39,281 nt of DNA from Comamonadaceae bacterium (GTDB taxonomy: Bacteria > Pseudomonadota > Gammaproteobacteria > Burkholderiales > Burkholderiaceae_C). This document shows positions 17,171 through 24,772 of this stretch, in pieces (position 1 is the first letter of the stretch; the number at the start of each line of letters is the position of its first letter). The notes beneath the pieces are model-generated. The model was given only the letters and a program-made list of their open reading frames with translations, had not been told where the DNA came from and did not search any database. The stretch is from the NCBI GenBank assembly GCA_947446885.1, contig CANFHZ010000011.1:1-39281 (forward strand), given 5' to 3'. Both the position numbers and the translations under genes were made by a program.

Positions 17171-17226
17171 AATGGGAAAAACCCATTAATCATGATCATA
17201 ACCAAGACTAGGGTTAACCCTGATCA
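17171..17226. promoter_or_regulatory. Palindrome cluster upstream of ahpC
   Basis: This stretch contains AATGGG-N5-CCCATT (17171-17187), a TGATCA (17193-17198), the perfect 12-bp palindrome AGGGTTAACCCT (17210-17221) and a second TGATCA (17221-17226). They lie 36-91 bases before the ahpC start, where promoter and operator would be. Which protein binds is unknown; none matches the ATAG-N7-CTAT pattern of OxyR well. The rest of 17227-17407 holds no recognisable gene. Confidence 0.45.
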
Positions 17227-17407
17227 CTTATTCAAATAGCACGTATTGAGGAAATCTAAGAAAGGCTGCGTAGTCGCACCTTGTCGCTTCATCCCGTTTG
17301 CTGTGACCAGCGAGGAACCAGGGCAGAACTCGTGTGGCATTTGTCATCATCCCAGGGCAATCAACTGCCCGGCAAACAAGAACGACCTACAAAGCCGTGT
17401 GAGTCCG

Positions 17408-17556
17408 TCAAGTGCTTGATCTGAAACCATGGCGCACCCATCTTGATACCCAATGCTTTTGCCTCGTTTGAGCGTGCTATGGCACAGCCGTCGTTGTTAC
17501 TGAGCACAACGGCTGCAATACCGTTCAGACTTGGCCGAAAGATGCGTTCGCAACTC
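17408..17556 (-). pseudogene. umuC: umuC internal fragment, left flank of the mobile element
   Basis: Read on the minus strand from 17555, the frame gives SCERIFRPSLNGIAAVVLSN then [20 protein letters not shown] and APWFQIKHL. This corresponds to about residues 13-62 of a Y-family UmuC polymerase. Homology stops at about 17408 and the following residues are unrelated. The fragment begins exactly where the 5' fragment of another umuC ends at 30211, so the two are most simply halves of one interrupted gene, with the remaining 3' part later deleted next to ahpC. Confidence 0.85.
17551..17556. other. Left core/attachment sequence of the element (CAACTC)
   Basis: The 6 bases next to the left end motif are CAACTC; those next to the right end are CAGCTC (30211-30216). 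They differ at one position and both spell the Ser-Cys region of umuC. Near-identical 6-bp cores are what Tn554-type tyrosine-recombinase insertion leaves behind. Confidence 0.65.
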
Positions 17557-17581
17557 TTCTGAATGACCCTAACAGTTAGTA
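17557..17581 (+). repeat. Left end motif of the element
   Basis: TTCTGA at 17557-17562 and GTTAGTA at 17575-17581 are separated by 12 bases. The same pair with the same spacing occurs inverted at the right end; 15 of 25 positions match. A CTAACAGTT at 17569-17577 recurs directly at 17619-17627, a possible subterminal recombinase-binding repeat. Confidence 0.7.
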
Positions 17582-17655
17582 GGTCTTATCTGCATTAGGT
17601 TTAGGCCGATTTTGACCGCTAACAGTTTTTCGCAACCTTAGCCACGCCCAATGTT

Positions 17656-17931
17656 TTATTTGATATAGGACTTGAGCACTGCCACGACCTCTTCAAGATC
17701 ACGACCGCGCTGAGCCGCATCGGTGGCCTCCGAGCCCAAGTGATCGCGCAAATGGTGCTCCAGAACTTCGGACATCAAGCCATTGACCGCACCACGAATC
17801 GCAGCGATCTGCTGAAGGATGGCCGCGCAATCGGCCTCTGACTCCAACGCCTTCTCCAAGGCGTCGGACTGGCCGCGAATGCGGCGCACGCGGGTGAGCA
17901 GTTTGGCCTTGCCTTTGATCGTGTGAGCCAT
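17656..17931 (-). CDS. rcnR: RcnR-type nickel/cobalt-responsive repressor (CsoR/RcnR family)
   Basis: The 91-residue protein is an all-helical DUF156 regulator: KLLTRVRRIRGQSDALEKAL, then CAAILQQIAAIRGAVNGLM and SEVLEHHLRDHL. Residues H3, C35, H60 and H64 are all present, the exact ligand set of nickel/cobalt-sensing RcnR, whereas formaldehyde sensors (FrmR) lack H3 and H64. It is divergent from the nickel/cobalt exporter gene rcnA with a matching operator between them, so metal binding should release repression. It is the leftmost gene of the mobile element. Confidence 0.93.
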   Translation of the reverse strand: MAHTIKGKAKLLTRVRRIRGQSDALEKALESEADCAAILQQIAAIRGAVNGLMSEVLEHHLRDHLGSEATDAAQRGRDLEEVVAVLKSYIK

Positions 17932-17962
17932 ATGTCATTTTCCTTTTTTTTGTCAATATATC

Positions 17963-17979
17963 ATACTGGGGTATAGTAT
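17963..17979. promoter_or_regulatory. RcnR operator between rcnR and rcnA
   Basis: ATACTGGGGTATAGTAT has inverted arms ATACT/AGTAT around GGGGTAT, the pattern of RcnR/FrmR-class operators (TACT-G tract-AGTA). Here the G tract is four long rather than the six of E. coli. It is the only such site in the 93-base divergent region and probably controls both genes. Confidence 0.8.
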
Positions 17980-18024
17980 CAATCCTGCCGCTAATCAAGC
18001 GACGCTATCTTCCAGAATCACCCC

Positions 18025-19182
18025 ATGCCACCCATCGCAGAACTCATTCAACAGGGCGCCACGAACTTGTGGATCTTCATTCCAACGGCCATTTTGCTGG
18101 GCGCATTGCATGGCCTGGAGCCTGGGCACTCCAAAACCATGATGGCGTCGTTCATCATCGCAGTTAAAGGCTCGGTCGGCCAAGCCGCACTTTTGGGACT
18201 CTGCGCTGCATTTTCCCATTCGTTGATCGTGTGGGCCCTTGCCGCTATTGCCTTGAAGTTCGGAAACGAATTGATTGCAGAACAGGCTGAACCCTATCTC
18301 ATGCTTCTGTCCGCTGTGGTGGTCATCGGCGTATCCATCTGGATGTTTATGCGCACGCGCCGCGATGAGTTGGCCGCAAAAGCTCAACAACATGCGCCAC
18401 ACGGCGGCAAGATCATCAACACAGGGCACGGAATTGTTGAACTTGAAGTCTTTGAGACAGGTGTTCCTCCCCGGTTTCGCGTCCACGCTTACGACAACGC
18501 GATGGCTGTAAAAGGGTTTGATGACCACGATAAGGTTTCTATCGAGACCCTCCGCCCGGACGGGACGAAGCAAGCCTTTGAACTCAAAGTCTCTGGCATC
18601 TATCTGGAATCCCTTCAGGAGATTCCCGAACCCCATGAATTTGAGGCGGTTGTGAGCATGGGGCATGGTGACCACATCCATCGCTTTGAAGTCAGTTTTT
18701 CTGAGGACGATCATGACCACGCACATGGAGACCATCATCATGGTCACCACCACCATGATGTTGCCGATGACTTACTGGGAGGCGATGGGACGTATCAGGA
18801 TGCCCATGAGCGCGCCCATGCCGAGGACATCAAGCGCCGGTTCGTTGGTCAGAAGGTGACCACAGGGCAGATTGCGATGTTTGGCTTGACAGGTGGCCTG
18901 GTGCCTTGCCCCGCATCGGTGACCATACTGATGATCTGCCTGCACTTGAAGCGTTTCACGCTGGGTGCCGTCATGGTTGCCAGCTTCAGCCTGGGGTTGG
19001 CTATTTCTTTGGTGAGCGTAGGAGTGATCGCCGCGTGGGGCGCGCGCCAAGTTGGTAAACGGATTGGCAACGGCCGGTTCAGTGACTTGGCACGCAAGAT
19101 GCCCTATTTTTCCAGCGGCTTGATGGCTTTAGTTGCGGTTCTCATGGGCTTCCAAGCTTTGATGCAGCTCACCGTGAACTGA
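18025..19182 (+). CDS. rcnA: Nickel/cobalt efflux protein RcnA
   Basis: This 385-residue membrane protein carries the family signature GALHGLEPGHSKTMMASFII in its N-terminal part and GGLVPCPASVTILMICL after the loop. Between them is a long hydrophilic domain (about residues 115-280) ending in a metal-binding stretch rich in His and Asp (HDHAHGDHHHGHHHH). The C-terminal segments SFSLGLAISLVSVGVIAAW and GLMALVAVLMGFQALMQ complete about six membrane spans. It exports nickel and cobalt. The soluble insertion is longer than in E. coli RcnA, so the substrate range may differ. Confidence 0.93.
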   Translation: MPPIAELIQQGATNLWIFIPTAILLGALHGLEPGHSKTMMASFIIAVKGSVGQAALLGLCAAFSHSLIVWALAAIALKFGNELIAEQAEPYLMLLSAVVVIGVSIWMFMRTRRDELAAKAQQHAPHGGKIINTGHGIVELEVFETGVPPRFRVHAYDNAMAVKGFDDHDKVSIETLRPDGTKQAFELKVSGIYLESLQEIPEPHEFEAVVSMGHGDHIHRFEVSFSEDDHDHAHGDHHHGHHHHDVADDLLGGDGTYQDAHERAHAEDIKRRFVGQKVTTGQIAMFGLTGGLVPCPASVTILMICLHLKRFTLGAVMVASFSLGLAISLVSVGVIAAWGARQVGKRIGNGRFSDLARKMPYFSSGLMALVAVLMGFQALMQLTVN

Positions 19183-19276
19183 ATATTTTGCCTAATACTC
19201 GGTCCGTCACCGGGGAGTAGCTGGCTTCATATAAATCGAAGGAGCTTGCGTCAACACACTTGATCAGCATGATCAC

Positions 19277-19295
19277 GGTGAAAGCGGCTTTCACC
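19277..19295. promoter_or_regulatory. Perfect 9-bp-arm palindrome before ynfA
   Basis: GGTGAAAGC-G-GCTTTCACC is a perfect 19-base palindrome 45 bases before the ynfA-like start and about 95 bases after rcnA. With no T tract behind it, an operator is more likely than a terminator. The binding protein is unknown. Confidence 0.5.
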
Positions 19296-19339
19296 GATAT
19301 GATGAATCGACTCAACCTTCAACACTGGGACTGACACCT

Positions 19340-19675
19340 TTGAATTTCGCAAAAACCACTTTGCTGTTCGTCGCGACTGCGATTGCGGAGATCTTGGGTT
19401 GCTACTTGCCGTGGCTTGTCATCAAGCAGGATAAAACGGCTTGGTTGTTGATTCCTGCGGCACTCTCGCTTGCACTCTTTGCTTTGCTGCTGACTCTTCA
19501 CCCCAGTGCGGCAGGCAGAACCTATGCCGCCTACGGAGGTGTGTATATCGCGGTCGCTCTGGTGTGGCTTCGTGTTGTGGATGGTGTCTCGCCGACGCCA
19601 TGGGACGTGCTCGGCGCCTGCATCGCGCTTGCTGGAATGTCCGTGATTGTTTTGCAGCCAGTCGTTAAGACCTAG
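19340..19675 (+). CDS. YnfA/UPF0060 family membrane protein
   Basis: The 111-residue protein has four membrane segments and the family core [19 protein letters not shown], then [19 protein letters not shown] and [18 protein letters not shown]. It starts with TTG at 19340-19342; no ATG is available and homology begins immediately. Family members are proposed small-multidrug-resistance-like transporters, but function is poorly established. It follows rcnA in the same direction with 157 bases between, so it may have its own promoter near the palindrome at 19277. It is cargo of the element. Confidence 0.88.
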   Translation: MNFAKTTLLFVATAIAEILGCYLPWLVIKQDKTAWLLIPAALSLALFALLLTLHPSAAGRTYAAYGGVYIAVALVWLRVVDGVSPTPWDVLGACIALAGMSVIVLQPVVKT

Positions 19676-19896
19676 GCGCGTGCCGCAGGCAAATCGCAGA
19701 ACTTAGTGGTGTATTGGGGCGCAAGTCTCTCTTGCCGGACGGGCCAATCGCGTTCGACGCGTTAGTGTATTTGACGGTAACGACATTCCTCTGAAACCCG
19801 CAACCTTGGCATTTCGGCTGGACCACAAACTTAGATCTTTCACATTGCAGTTTTTTCGCCCCTTGGGAGCCTCCAAAGCAAGCTTTGATTTGCATA
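19676..19896. other. Gene-free stretch before the sulfur operon
   Basis: No recognisable gene was found in these 221 bases. A minus-strand frame at 19665-19895 would encode 76 residues with CERS and CQGCGF, faintly zinc-ribbon-like, and its ATG abuts the operator at 19897. It has no known relative I can name and overlaps the ynfA stop, so it is not called as a gene. Confidence 0.4.
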
Positions 19897-19920
19897 ATAT
19901 TCTAACATTCGTTAGAATAT
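19897..19920. promoter_or_regulatory. 24-bp perfect operator of the ArsR-rhodanese regulator
   Basis: ATATTCTAAC and GTTAGAATAT flank a 4-base centre ATTC, a perfect inverted repeat ending four bases before the regulator's ATG. ArsR-family repressors of the BigR/SqrR group bind AT-rich palindromes like this at their own promoters. Autoregulation is therefore expected. Confidence 0.85.
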
Positions 19921-19924
19921 CAGA

Positions 19925-20596
19925 ATGGAAAACCGCGCAATTAAAGACATCCTCTACGAACAAGTCGCCCGCATTGGCAAAGCCGCATCGAGCCCCAAGC
20001 GGCTTGAGTTGCTGGAGCTGCTGGCCCAAGGTGAGAATTCTGTCGAAGCCTTGGCCGAGCTGCTCTCTATCGAAGTCAAGCTTGCCAGCGCGCATTTGAA
20101 AGTCCTCCGAGAGGCCCGCTTGGTTGCTTCGCGCAAAGAGGGCAAGTTCGTCCACTACCGGCTGAGCGGCTCTGACGTTGCAAACCTTTGGGTATCCATG
20201 CGCGAAGTCGCCCAAGAGCACCTGGTCGAACTCCAAGTCGCGCTCGACCAGATCGCCTCCGCCCCCGACAAGCTGGCCAGCGTCAGCCGCAAAGAGTTCA
20301 TGGCACAAGCCAAGCGCGGCGAAATCGTTGTGATCGACGTGCGCCCGCGTGCGGAGTTCGATCATGCCCATCTCCCATTTGCCAGGTCCATGCCTTTGGA
20401 TGAGATAGCAAAGCGCATTGCTGAGTTGCCCAAGGGCGTGGAAATCGTCGCTTACTGCCGCGGCCCCTTCTGCCTGTTTTCGGAAGAAGCGGCTCAGTTG
20501 CTCAAATCCAAAGGCCGCAAGGTCAGCAAGCTTTTGGACGGCGTAGCCGAATGGACATCCGCTGGCATGCCGATTGAAACCAAGGAATCCCCATGA
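19925..20596 (+). CDS. ArsR-family regulator fused to a rhodanese domain
   Basis: Residues 1-100 form a winged helix (SSPKRLELLELLAQGENSVE, then SAHLKVLREARLVASRKEGK, then FVHYRLSG). Residues 125-220 form a rhodanese domain with IVVIDVRPRAEFDHAHLP and the active-site loop YCRGPFCLFSEEA. The only two cysteines in the protein are C178 and C183, both in that loop, so sulfur sensing must use the rhodanese rather than the helix-turn-helix. It heads a five-gene operon for persulfide or sulfide handling and has a perfect operator directly upstream. The 3' end overlaps the next start (ATGA). Confidence 0.93.
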   Translation: MENRAIKDILYEQVARIGKAASSPKRLELLELLAQGENSVEALAELLSIEVKLASAHLKVLREARLVASRKEGKFVHYRLSGSDVANLWVSMREVAQEHLVELQVALDQIASAPDKLASVSRKEFMAQAKRGEIVVIDVRPRAEFDHAHLPFARSMPLDEIAKRIAELPKGVEIVAYCRGPFCLFSEEAAQLLKSKGRKVSKLLDGVAEWTSAGMPIETKESP

Positions 20597-20943
20597 GCTC
20601 CATTCTTTCTGTCGTCAACGACGCGCCCTATGGCAACGAACGCGCCTACAACGCGCTGCGCCTAGCGGGCTCCCTCGCCGCCAAGGAGGACGTTCATGTT
20701 CGTGTGTTCCTGATGGCCGACGCGGTCGGGTGCGCCAAGGATCACCAGAAGGTGCCCGAGGGCTACTACAACACCCAGCTCATGCTCTCCAAGGTCATCC
20801 GCAAAGGCGAGGTTGGGCTGTGCGGCACCTGCATGGATGCGCGCGGCCTGGCCGAATCCGAAGTGATCGAGGGCGCCAAGCGCTCTACGCTGGCCCAGCT
20901 CGCCGACTGGACGCTGGAAGCCGACAAAGTTCTCGTTTTTTAA
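20593..20943 (+). CDS. DsrE/DsrF-like sulfur-relay protein
   Basis: The 116-residue protein starts MSSILSVVNDAPYGNERAYN and has VRVFLMADAVGCAKDHQKVPEG, then GLCGTCMDARG with conserved cysteines. This is the small DsrE/YchN fold, cytoplasmic, which carries or transfers sulfane sulfur. It overlaps the regulator gene by four bases and precedes the metallo-hydrolase gene by ten, so it is translationally coupled. Its partner is probably the rhodanese or the persulfide-processing hydrolase of the same operon, an inference from context. Confidence 0.88.
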   Translation: MSSILSVVNDAPYGNERAYNALRLAGSLAAKEDVHVRVFLMADAVGCAKDHQKVPEGYYNTQLMLSKVIRKGEVGLCGTCMDARGLAESEVIEGAKRSTLAQLADWTLEADKVLVF

Positions 20944-20953
20944 GAGGCCAATC

Positions 20954-21684
20954 ATGTTCTTCAAACAACTCCCAACCAAAGAATCTTCACTGTCCTATTT
21001 CTTTGGATGCGCTGGCCACGCCATCGCCGCTGCTGTCGATGTGGTCGCAGGCGATGAAGACTGGTTCATCGAACAAGCTGCCCAAGCGAACGTGCGCATA
21101 GCCTACGTCATCGACACTCATGTCCATGCTGACCACTACTCCGGAGGCAGGGAATTGGCCAAGCGCATTGGCGCGCACTATTGCCTGCACGAGAGCGCTC
21201 GCACCTTAGTGAAGTTCGACTACGAGCCCTTGGTGGACGGCCAAATGCTTGATTTGGGTAACGTCAAGATCAAAGTCCTGCACACACCGGGTCATACGCT
21301 CGACAGCATGTGCCTGCTGGTGTCGGACGCGCGGCGCGGTCCCGAGCCCTGGTTTGTCATCACGGGTGACACCTTGTTTGTTGGGGCCACTGGGCGCCCA
21401 GACCTGGCGGGGCGCGAGCACGAGATGGCGGGCATGCTTTTCGACAGTTTGGGAGCCAAACTCTTGAGCTTGCCTTTGGAGTGGAGATTTTTCCAGGCCA
21501 TCAAGCGGGCAGCGCCTGCGGTGTGGGCCTGTCTGGCAAACCGTCTTCGACCATTGGTTTTGAGAAGCGTTGGAATCCCTTGTTGGCAATGGATCGCGAC
21601 GCCTTCGTGACCGAACTGACTTCCAACATTCCCGCGCGCCCGGCCAATATGGACCAGATCGTCGCCACCAACATCGCGGCCTGA
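20954..21684 (+). pseudogene. Metallo-beta-lactamase-fold hydrolase (persulfide dioxygenase-like), frameshifted
   Basis: The first frame (20954-21610) has YVIDTHVHADHYSGGRELA (HxHxDH metal site), VLHTPGHTLDSMCLL and VITGDTLFVGATGRPDLAG, typical of ETHE1/Blh-type enzymes. After LLSLP the frame breaks at about 21473-21478: a second frame, ending at TGA 21682-21684, continues VEIFPGHQAGSACGVGLSGK and RWNPLLAMDRDAFVTEL. One missing base joins the two, expected as LPxGVEIFPGHQ. The residue His of PGH is a metal ligand, so the truncated product is probably inactive. It could also be a sequencing or assembly error. Its role would be oxidation of glutathione persulfide. Confidence 0.85.
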
Positions 21685-21691
21685 TCCTGCT

Positions 21692-22975
21692 ATGGAGTTG
21701 AAGCACGGCATCCGCCACAACAAGAGCCAATTCATTCACCAGCTCTTGCAGGTGTTGTTGGTGGGCCTCACCATTGGCATGACCCGCACGGTCGTGCCTG
21801 CGCTCGCCGAGTCAGACTTTGGTGTGCCCAAGAACTCATTTGTATTGCTGAGCTCTTTCGTGGTTGCCTTTGGCTTGGTCAAGGGGGCCATGAACTTTGT
21901 TGCAGGGCGCCTCTCTGAGCGCATCGGTCGCAAGCAAGTTCTGCTACTGGGGTGGTTGGTCGCACTGCCCATCCCAGTCATGATCTGGTTCGCGCCCAAT
22001 TGGAGTTGGGTCGTTGCAGCTACAGTCCTATTGGGTGTCAACCAGGGACTGACATGGTCGATGACCCAGACTTCCAAGCTCGACATCACACGATTGGAAG
22101 AGCGCGGTCTGACCCTCGGGCTCAACGAGTTCTCTGGCTACGTGGGTGTGGCCCTTGCAGGCATTGCGACGGCCTACATGGCATCGCATTTCGGCGCGCG
22201 GCAAGGAATTCTTATTTTTGGCATGACCGTCATCGTCATCGCCTTGGTTCTAACGCAGCTATGGGTCAAGGACACTCTTCCATGGGCCAAGGCAGAAGCG
22301 GCAAAGCACGCTCCAGGCACAACGCAAACTCTGCGCCCCCGTTATCCCCAGGGTGTTTCCAGCAACCCTTCCACTAAGGAGATTTTCACGCTCATGAGCT
22401 GGCGGGATAAACGCATGATGGCCTTGAGTCAGGCGGGACTGGTGGAGAAGTTTGTCGATGCTCTGGTGTGGATTTTTTACCCGGTTTTCCTGTATCAAAA
22501 AGGCGTGAGCCTGCCCAACGTGGGATGGATCATCGGCTTCTACGGCTTCGTCTGGGGCGGCTCGCAACTCTTCACCGGCAGGCTTTCAGACCGCGTCGGG
22601 CGACACCGGCTCAACGTCTGGGGCATGTGGATTTGCGGTGCGGGCGTGGCGGCCATGATGCTCGGCGACGGTGTCGCTTGGTGGGCCGCGTCGGCTGCCG
22701 TGTCTGGCTTTGGTATGGCTTTGCTGTATCCCAATCTGTCGGCGGCGGTTGCAGACATCTCGCATCCGTCCTGGCGCGGATCTGCCATCGGCATTTATCG
22801 CTTCTGGCGCGATCTAGGCTATGGCATCGGTGCGCTCGGTCTGGGTCTGGCTGCGCATTTCACAGGCCAGATGCAATCGGCTTTTTGGTTCGTCGCCGTA
22901 TCTATGTTCGCCTCCGGCGCCTTGCTCTGGTGGCTGGGCGAGGAGACGCATCCCCGGCTGAACCCCGCGCAATGA
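21692..22975 (+). CDS. Major facilitator superfamily transporter
   Basis: This 427-residue protein has twelve predicted membrane segments. The MFS loop motif appears as GRLSERIGRKQVLLLG between segments 2 and 3, and is repeated in the second half as GRLSDRVGRHRLNVWG. Segments include VLLVGLTIGMTRTVVPAL and ALAGIATAYMASHFGARQG. It starts seven bases after the hydrolase stop. The context of sulfur-handling genes suggests export or import of a sulfur compound such as thiosulfate or sulfite, which is inference; a drug or organic-acid substrate cannot be excluded. Confidence 0.88.
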   Translation: MELKHGIRHNKSQFIHQLLQVLLVGLTIGMTRTVVPALAESDFGVPKNSFVLLSSFVVAFGLVKGAMNFVAGRLSERIGRKQVLLLGWLVALPIPVMIWFAPNWSWVVAATVLLGVNQGLTWSMTQTSKLDITRLEERGLTLGLNEFSGYVGVALAGIATAYMASHFGARQGILIFGMTVIVIALVLTQLWVKDTLPWAKAEAAKHAPGTTQTLRPRYPQGVSSNPSTKEIFTLMSWRDKRMMALSQAGLVEKFVDALVWIFYPVFLYQKGVSLPNVGWIIGFYGFVWGGSQLFTGRLSDRVGRHRLNVWGMWICGAGVAAMMLGDGVAWWAASAAVSGFGMALLYPNLSAAVADISHPSWRGSAIGIYRFWRDLGYGIGALGLGLAAHFTGQMQSAFWFVAVSMFASGALLWWLGEETHPRLNPAQ

Positions 22976-22997
22976 ATTTACTTCAACAGAAAGCACC

Positions 22998-23459
22998 ATG
23001 AAACTTCGCTCGACAATCACGCTCGCCTTGGCATGTGCCACCTTGGCCTTCACTCCCGCCGTATGGGCGGACAAAGCTCAGGCCATTGACGAAATGGAGG
23101 CCTACTTGGAGTTTGTGGATTATGGCGGCGGGGTGATCTTCGCCGAGCAAATCCCCAAAGATGACTGGAAGAAGTTTTTGGTCATCGACGCCCGCGATGC
23201 CGCTCAGTTCGCAAAGAGCCACATACCGGGGGCCATCAACATCGAATGGCGCCAAGTCCTCGCCAAGCGCGCCTCGATCCCGAAGGACAAGCCCGTGCTG
23301 ATCTATTGCAACAGTGGATCACTATCGGCGCAGGCCGGTTTTGCCATGCGGGTGGCCGGATGGGACAACCTGCGCATCTTGCAAGGCGGCTTTGACGAGT
23401 GGCGGACAAAGGGTGGTTTCGATGCTGCCTCGAAGACCACGACTCCAGCCACGCACTGA
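22998..23459 (+). CDS. Secreted (periplasmic) rhodanese-domain protein
   Basis: The 153-residue protein starts with a clear signal peptide, MKLRSTITLALACATLAF, ending TPAVWADKAQ. The mature part is one rhodanese domain: FLVIDARDAAQFAKSHIPG, then AINIEWRQVL and the active-site loop LIYCNSGSLSAQAGFAM with one catalytic Cys, then LRILQGGFDEWR. It would transfer sulfane sulfur in the periplasm. It is the last gene of the sulfur operon, 22 bases after the MFS gene, and converges on umuC with only 10 bases between the stops. Confidence 0.9.
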   Translation: MKLRSTITLALACATLAFTPAVWADKAQAIDEMEAYLEFVDYGGGVIFAEQIPKDDWKKFLVIDARDAAQFAKSHIPGAINIEWRQVLAKRASIPKDKPVLIYCNSGSLSAQAGFAMRVAGWDNLRILQGGFDEWRTKGGFDAASKTTTPATH

Positions 23460-23469
23460 TTTTTCCCGG

Positions 23470-24768
23470 CTAGGCCTTAGCAACGGGCATGTCACTCCAA
23501 TTGGTTGTGTATTGCGGTGTGCGGCGCTCCTGTCGCATTGACCAGTCACTCTGAGTGTGCTGGCGGGCCGCGCTCCCGACATGGACTGTGCCTCGGCCAT
23601 ATCGGCCATTTAACGCATCCATGGCCATCATCAATTTCGTGCGGTCGCGGGTCTCGACGGGTTCGAGTTCCAACTCACCTTGCGTCAGGGCATCGTTGGC
23701 CAAATCCATCAACATGACTCCTGCCTTTGATAGCCGGTAACCCGGTTGGTAAATTTGCCTGACTCCAGCCACTGCTGACTGCACCAGCAAACGACTATCC
23801 GCCGTGGGTCGCCGAAGTGGAACAACGACGCTCTTCGAGAAACGTGGACCGGGTCGGAACGGCGAAGTGTGCGCAAATACAAGTATCTGTCCGGCTTGGC
23901 TGGATTGACGTCGCAACTTTTCAGCAGCACGACTTGCGAATTCGCTGATCGCCTCGATGAGATCCGGGAGCTCGGTGATCGGGTGCCCAAAACTCCGGGT
24001 GCAGGCGATTTGCTGCTTGGCGGGAGGTGCATCTTCCAATCCAATGCAGGGTTGACCTTGAAGTTCACGCACGGTGCGCTCCAACACAACACCCCAGCGA
24101 CCGCGAACCATGGACGGGCTCAGCCGGGTCAAGTCGAGGACCGTATTCACCCCCGCGTCCCGCAGTTGCTGTCCGATGCGGCGACCGACACCCCAAACTC
24201 TACCCACTTCGGTGGCAGCGAACAAGGCATCCAAATCGGATGTGGTCAGAGCTTCCAGGTTGCAAACCGTCGCCATGCACTCAGGGTAGCTACCGGGCTT
24301 GCGGTCAGCCGTTTTTGCGATGTGATTTGCAAGCTTAGCCAACGTCTTTGTCGGTCCAATGCCGATGCCGCAGGGTATGCCGGTCCATTGAAGAATTCGC
24401 GAGCGAATCGCCCATGACCGTTTGGTGAGGTCGCCACGAACGCCATCAAGCCCTATAAACGACTCGTCAATGCTGTAGATCTCCTGCGTTGGCCCCAGTC
24501 CCGCCGCAATGCTCATCATCCGATTTGACATGTCGCCATAGAGGGCGAAGTTTGCGGAAAGCGCAATTAGTCCTGCCTCTTCTTCCAGGTGCCGTATCTC
24601 ATGCCAGGGCTGCCCCATCTTGATGCCGAGGGCCTTGGCCTCGTTGCTGCGCGCTATGGCGCAACCGTCATTATTGGAAAGCGAAACGACTGGTCGACCA
24701 TTCAAACTGGGGCGGAACACGCGCTCGCAGCTGACATAAAAGTTCGACGCGTCAATCAAGGCAAGCAT
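23470..24768 (-). CDS. umuC: Y-family DNA polymerase V catalytic subunit UmuC, element-borne copy
   Basis: The 432-residue protein is full length. [18 protein letters not shown] holds the first metal-binding Asp, [19 protein letters not shown] the steric-gate/nucleotide region, [11 protein letters not shown] the catalytic Asp-Glu, and [19 protein letters not shown] the palm. The helix-hairpin-helix region is [17 protein letters not shown], followed by the little-finger domain. With UmuD' it would perform SOS translesion synthesis. Its Shine-Dalgarno (AAGG) overlaps the last codons of the TnpC-like gene (stop at 24773). It replaces the chromosomal umuC broken by this element. Confidence 0.95.
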   Translation of the reverse strand: MLALIDASNFYVSCERVFRPSLNGRPVVSLSNNDGCAIARSNEAKALGIKMGQPWHEIRHLEEEAGLIALSANFALYGDMSNRMMSIAAGLGPTQEIYSIDESFIGLDGVRGDLTKRSWAIRSRILQWTGIPCGIGIGPTKTLAKLANHIAKTADRKPGSYPECMATVCNLEALTTSDLDALFAATEVGRVWGVGRRIGQQLRDAGVNTVLDLTRLSPSMVRGRWGVVLERTVRELQGQPCIGLEDAPPAKQQIACTRSFGHPITELPDLIEAISEFASRAAEKLRRQSSQAGQILVFAHTSPFRPGPRFSKSVVVPLRRPTADSRLLVQSAVAGVRQIYQPGYRLSKAGVMLMDLANDALTQGELELEPVETRDRTKLMMAMDALNGRYGRGTVHVGSAARQHTQSDWSMRQERRTPQYTTNWSDMPVAKA

Positions 24769-24772
24769 GTGA

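Noticed and set aside
19665-19895. Possible 76-residue divergent gene with a CxxC-like motif next to the sulfur operator
   Set aside because: No ribosome binding site or family resemblance, and it overlaps the ynfA stop; kept only as a note.
19703-20371. Minus-strand frame of 222 codons opposite the ArsR-rhodanese gene
   Set aside because: The plus-strand gene has a clear HTH, rhodanese loop and operator.
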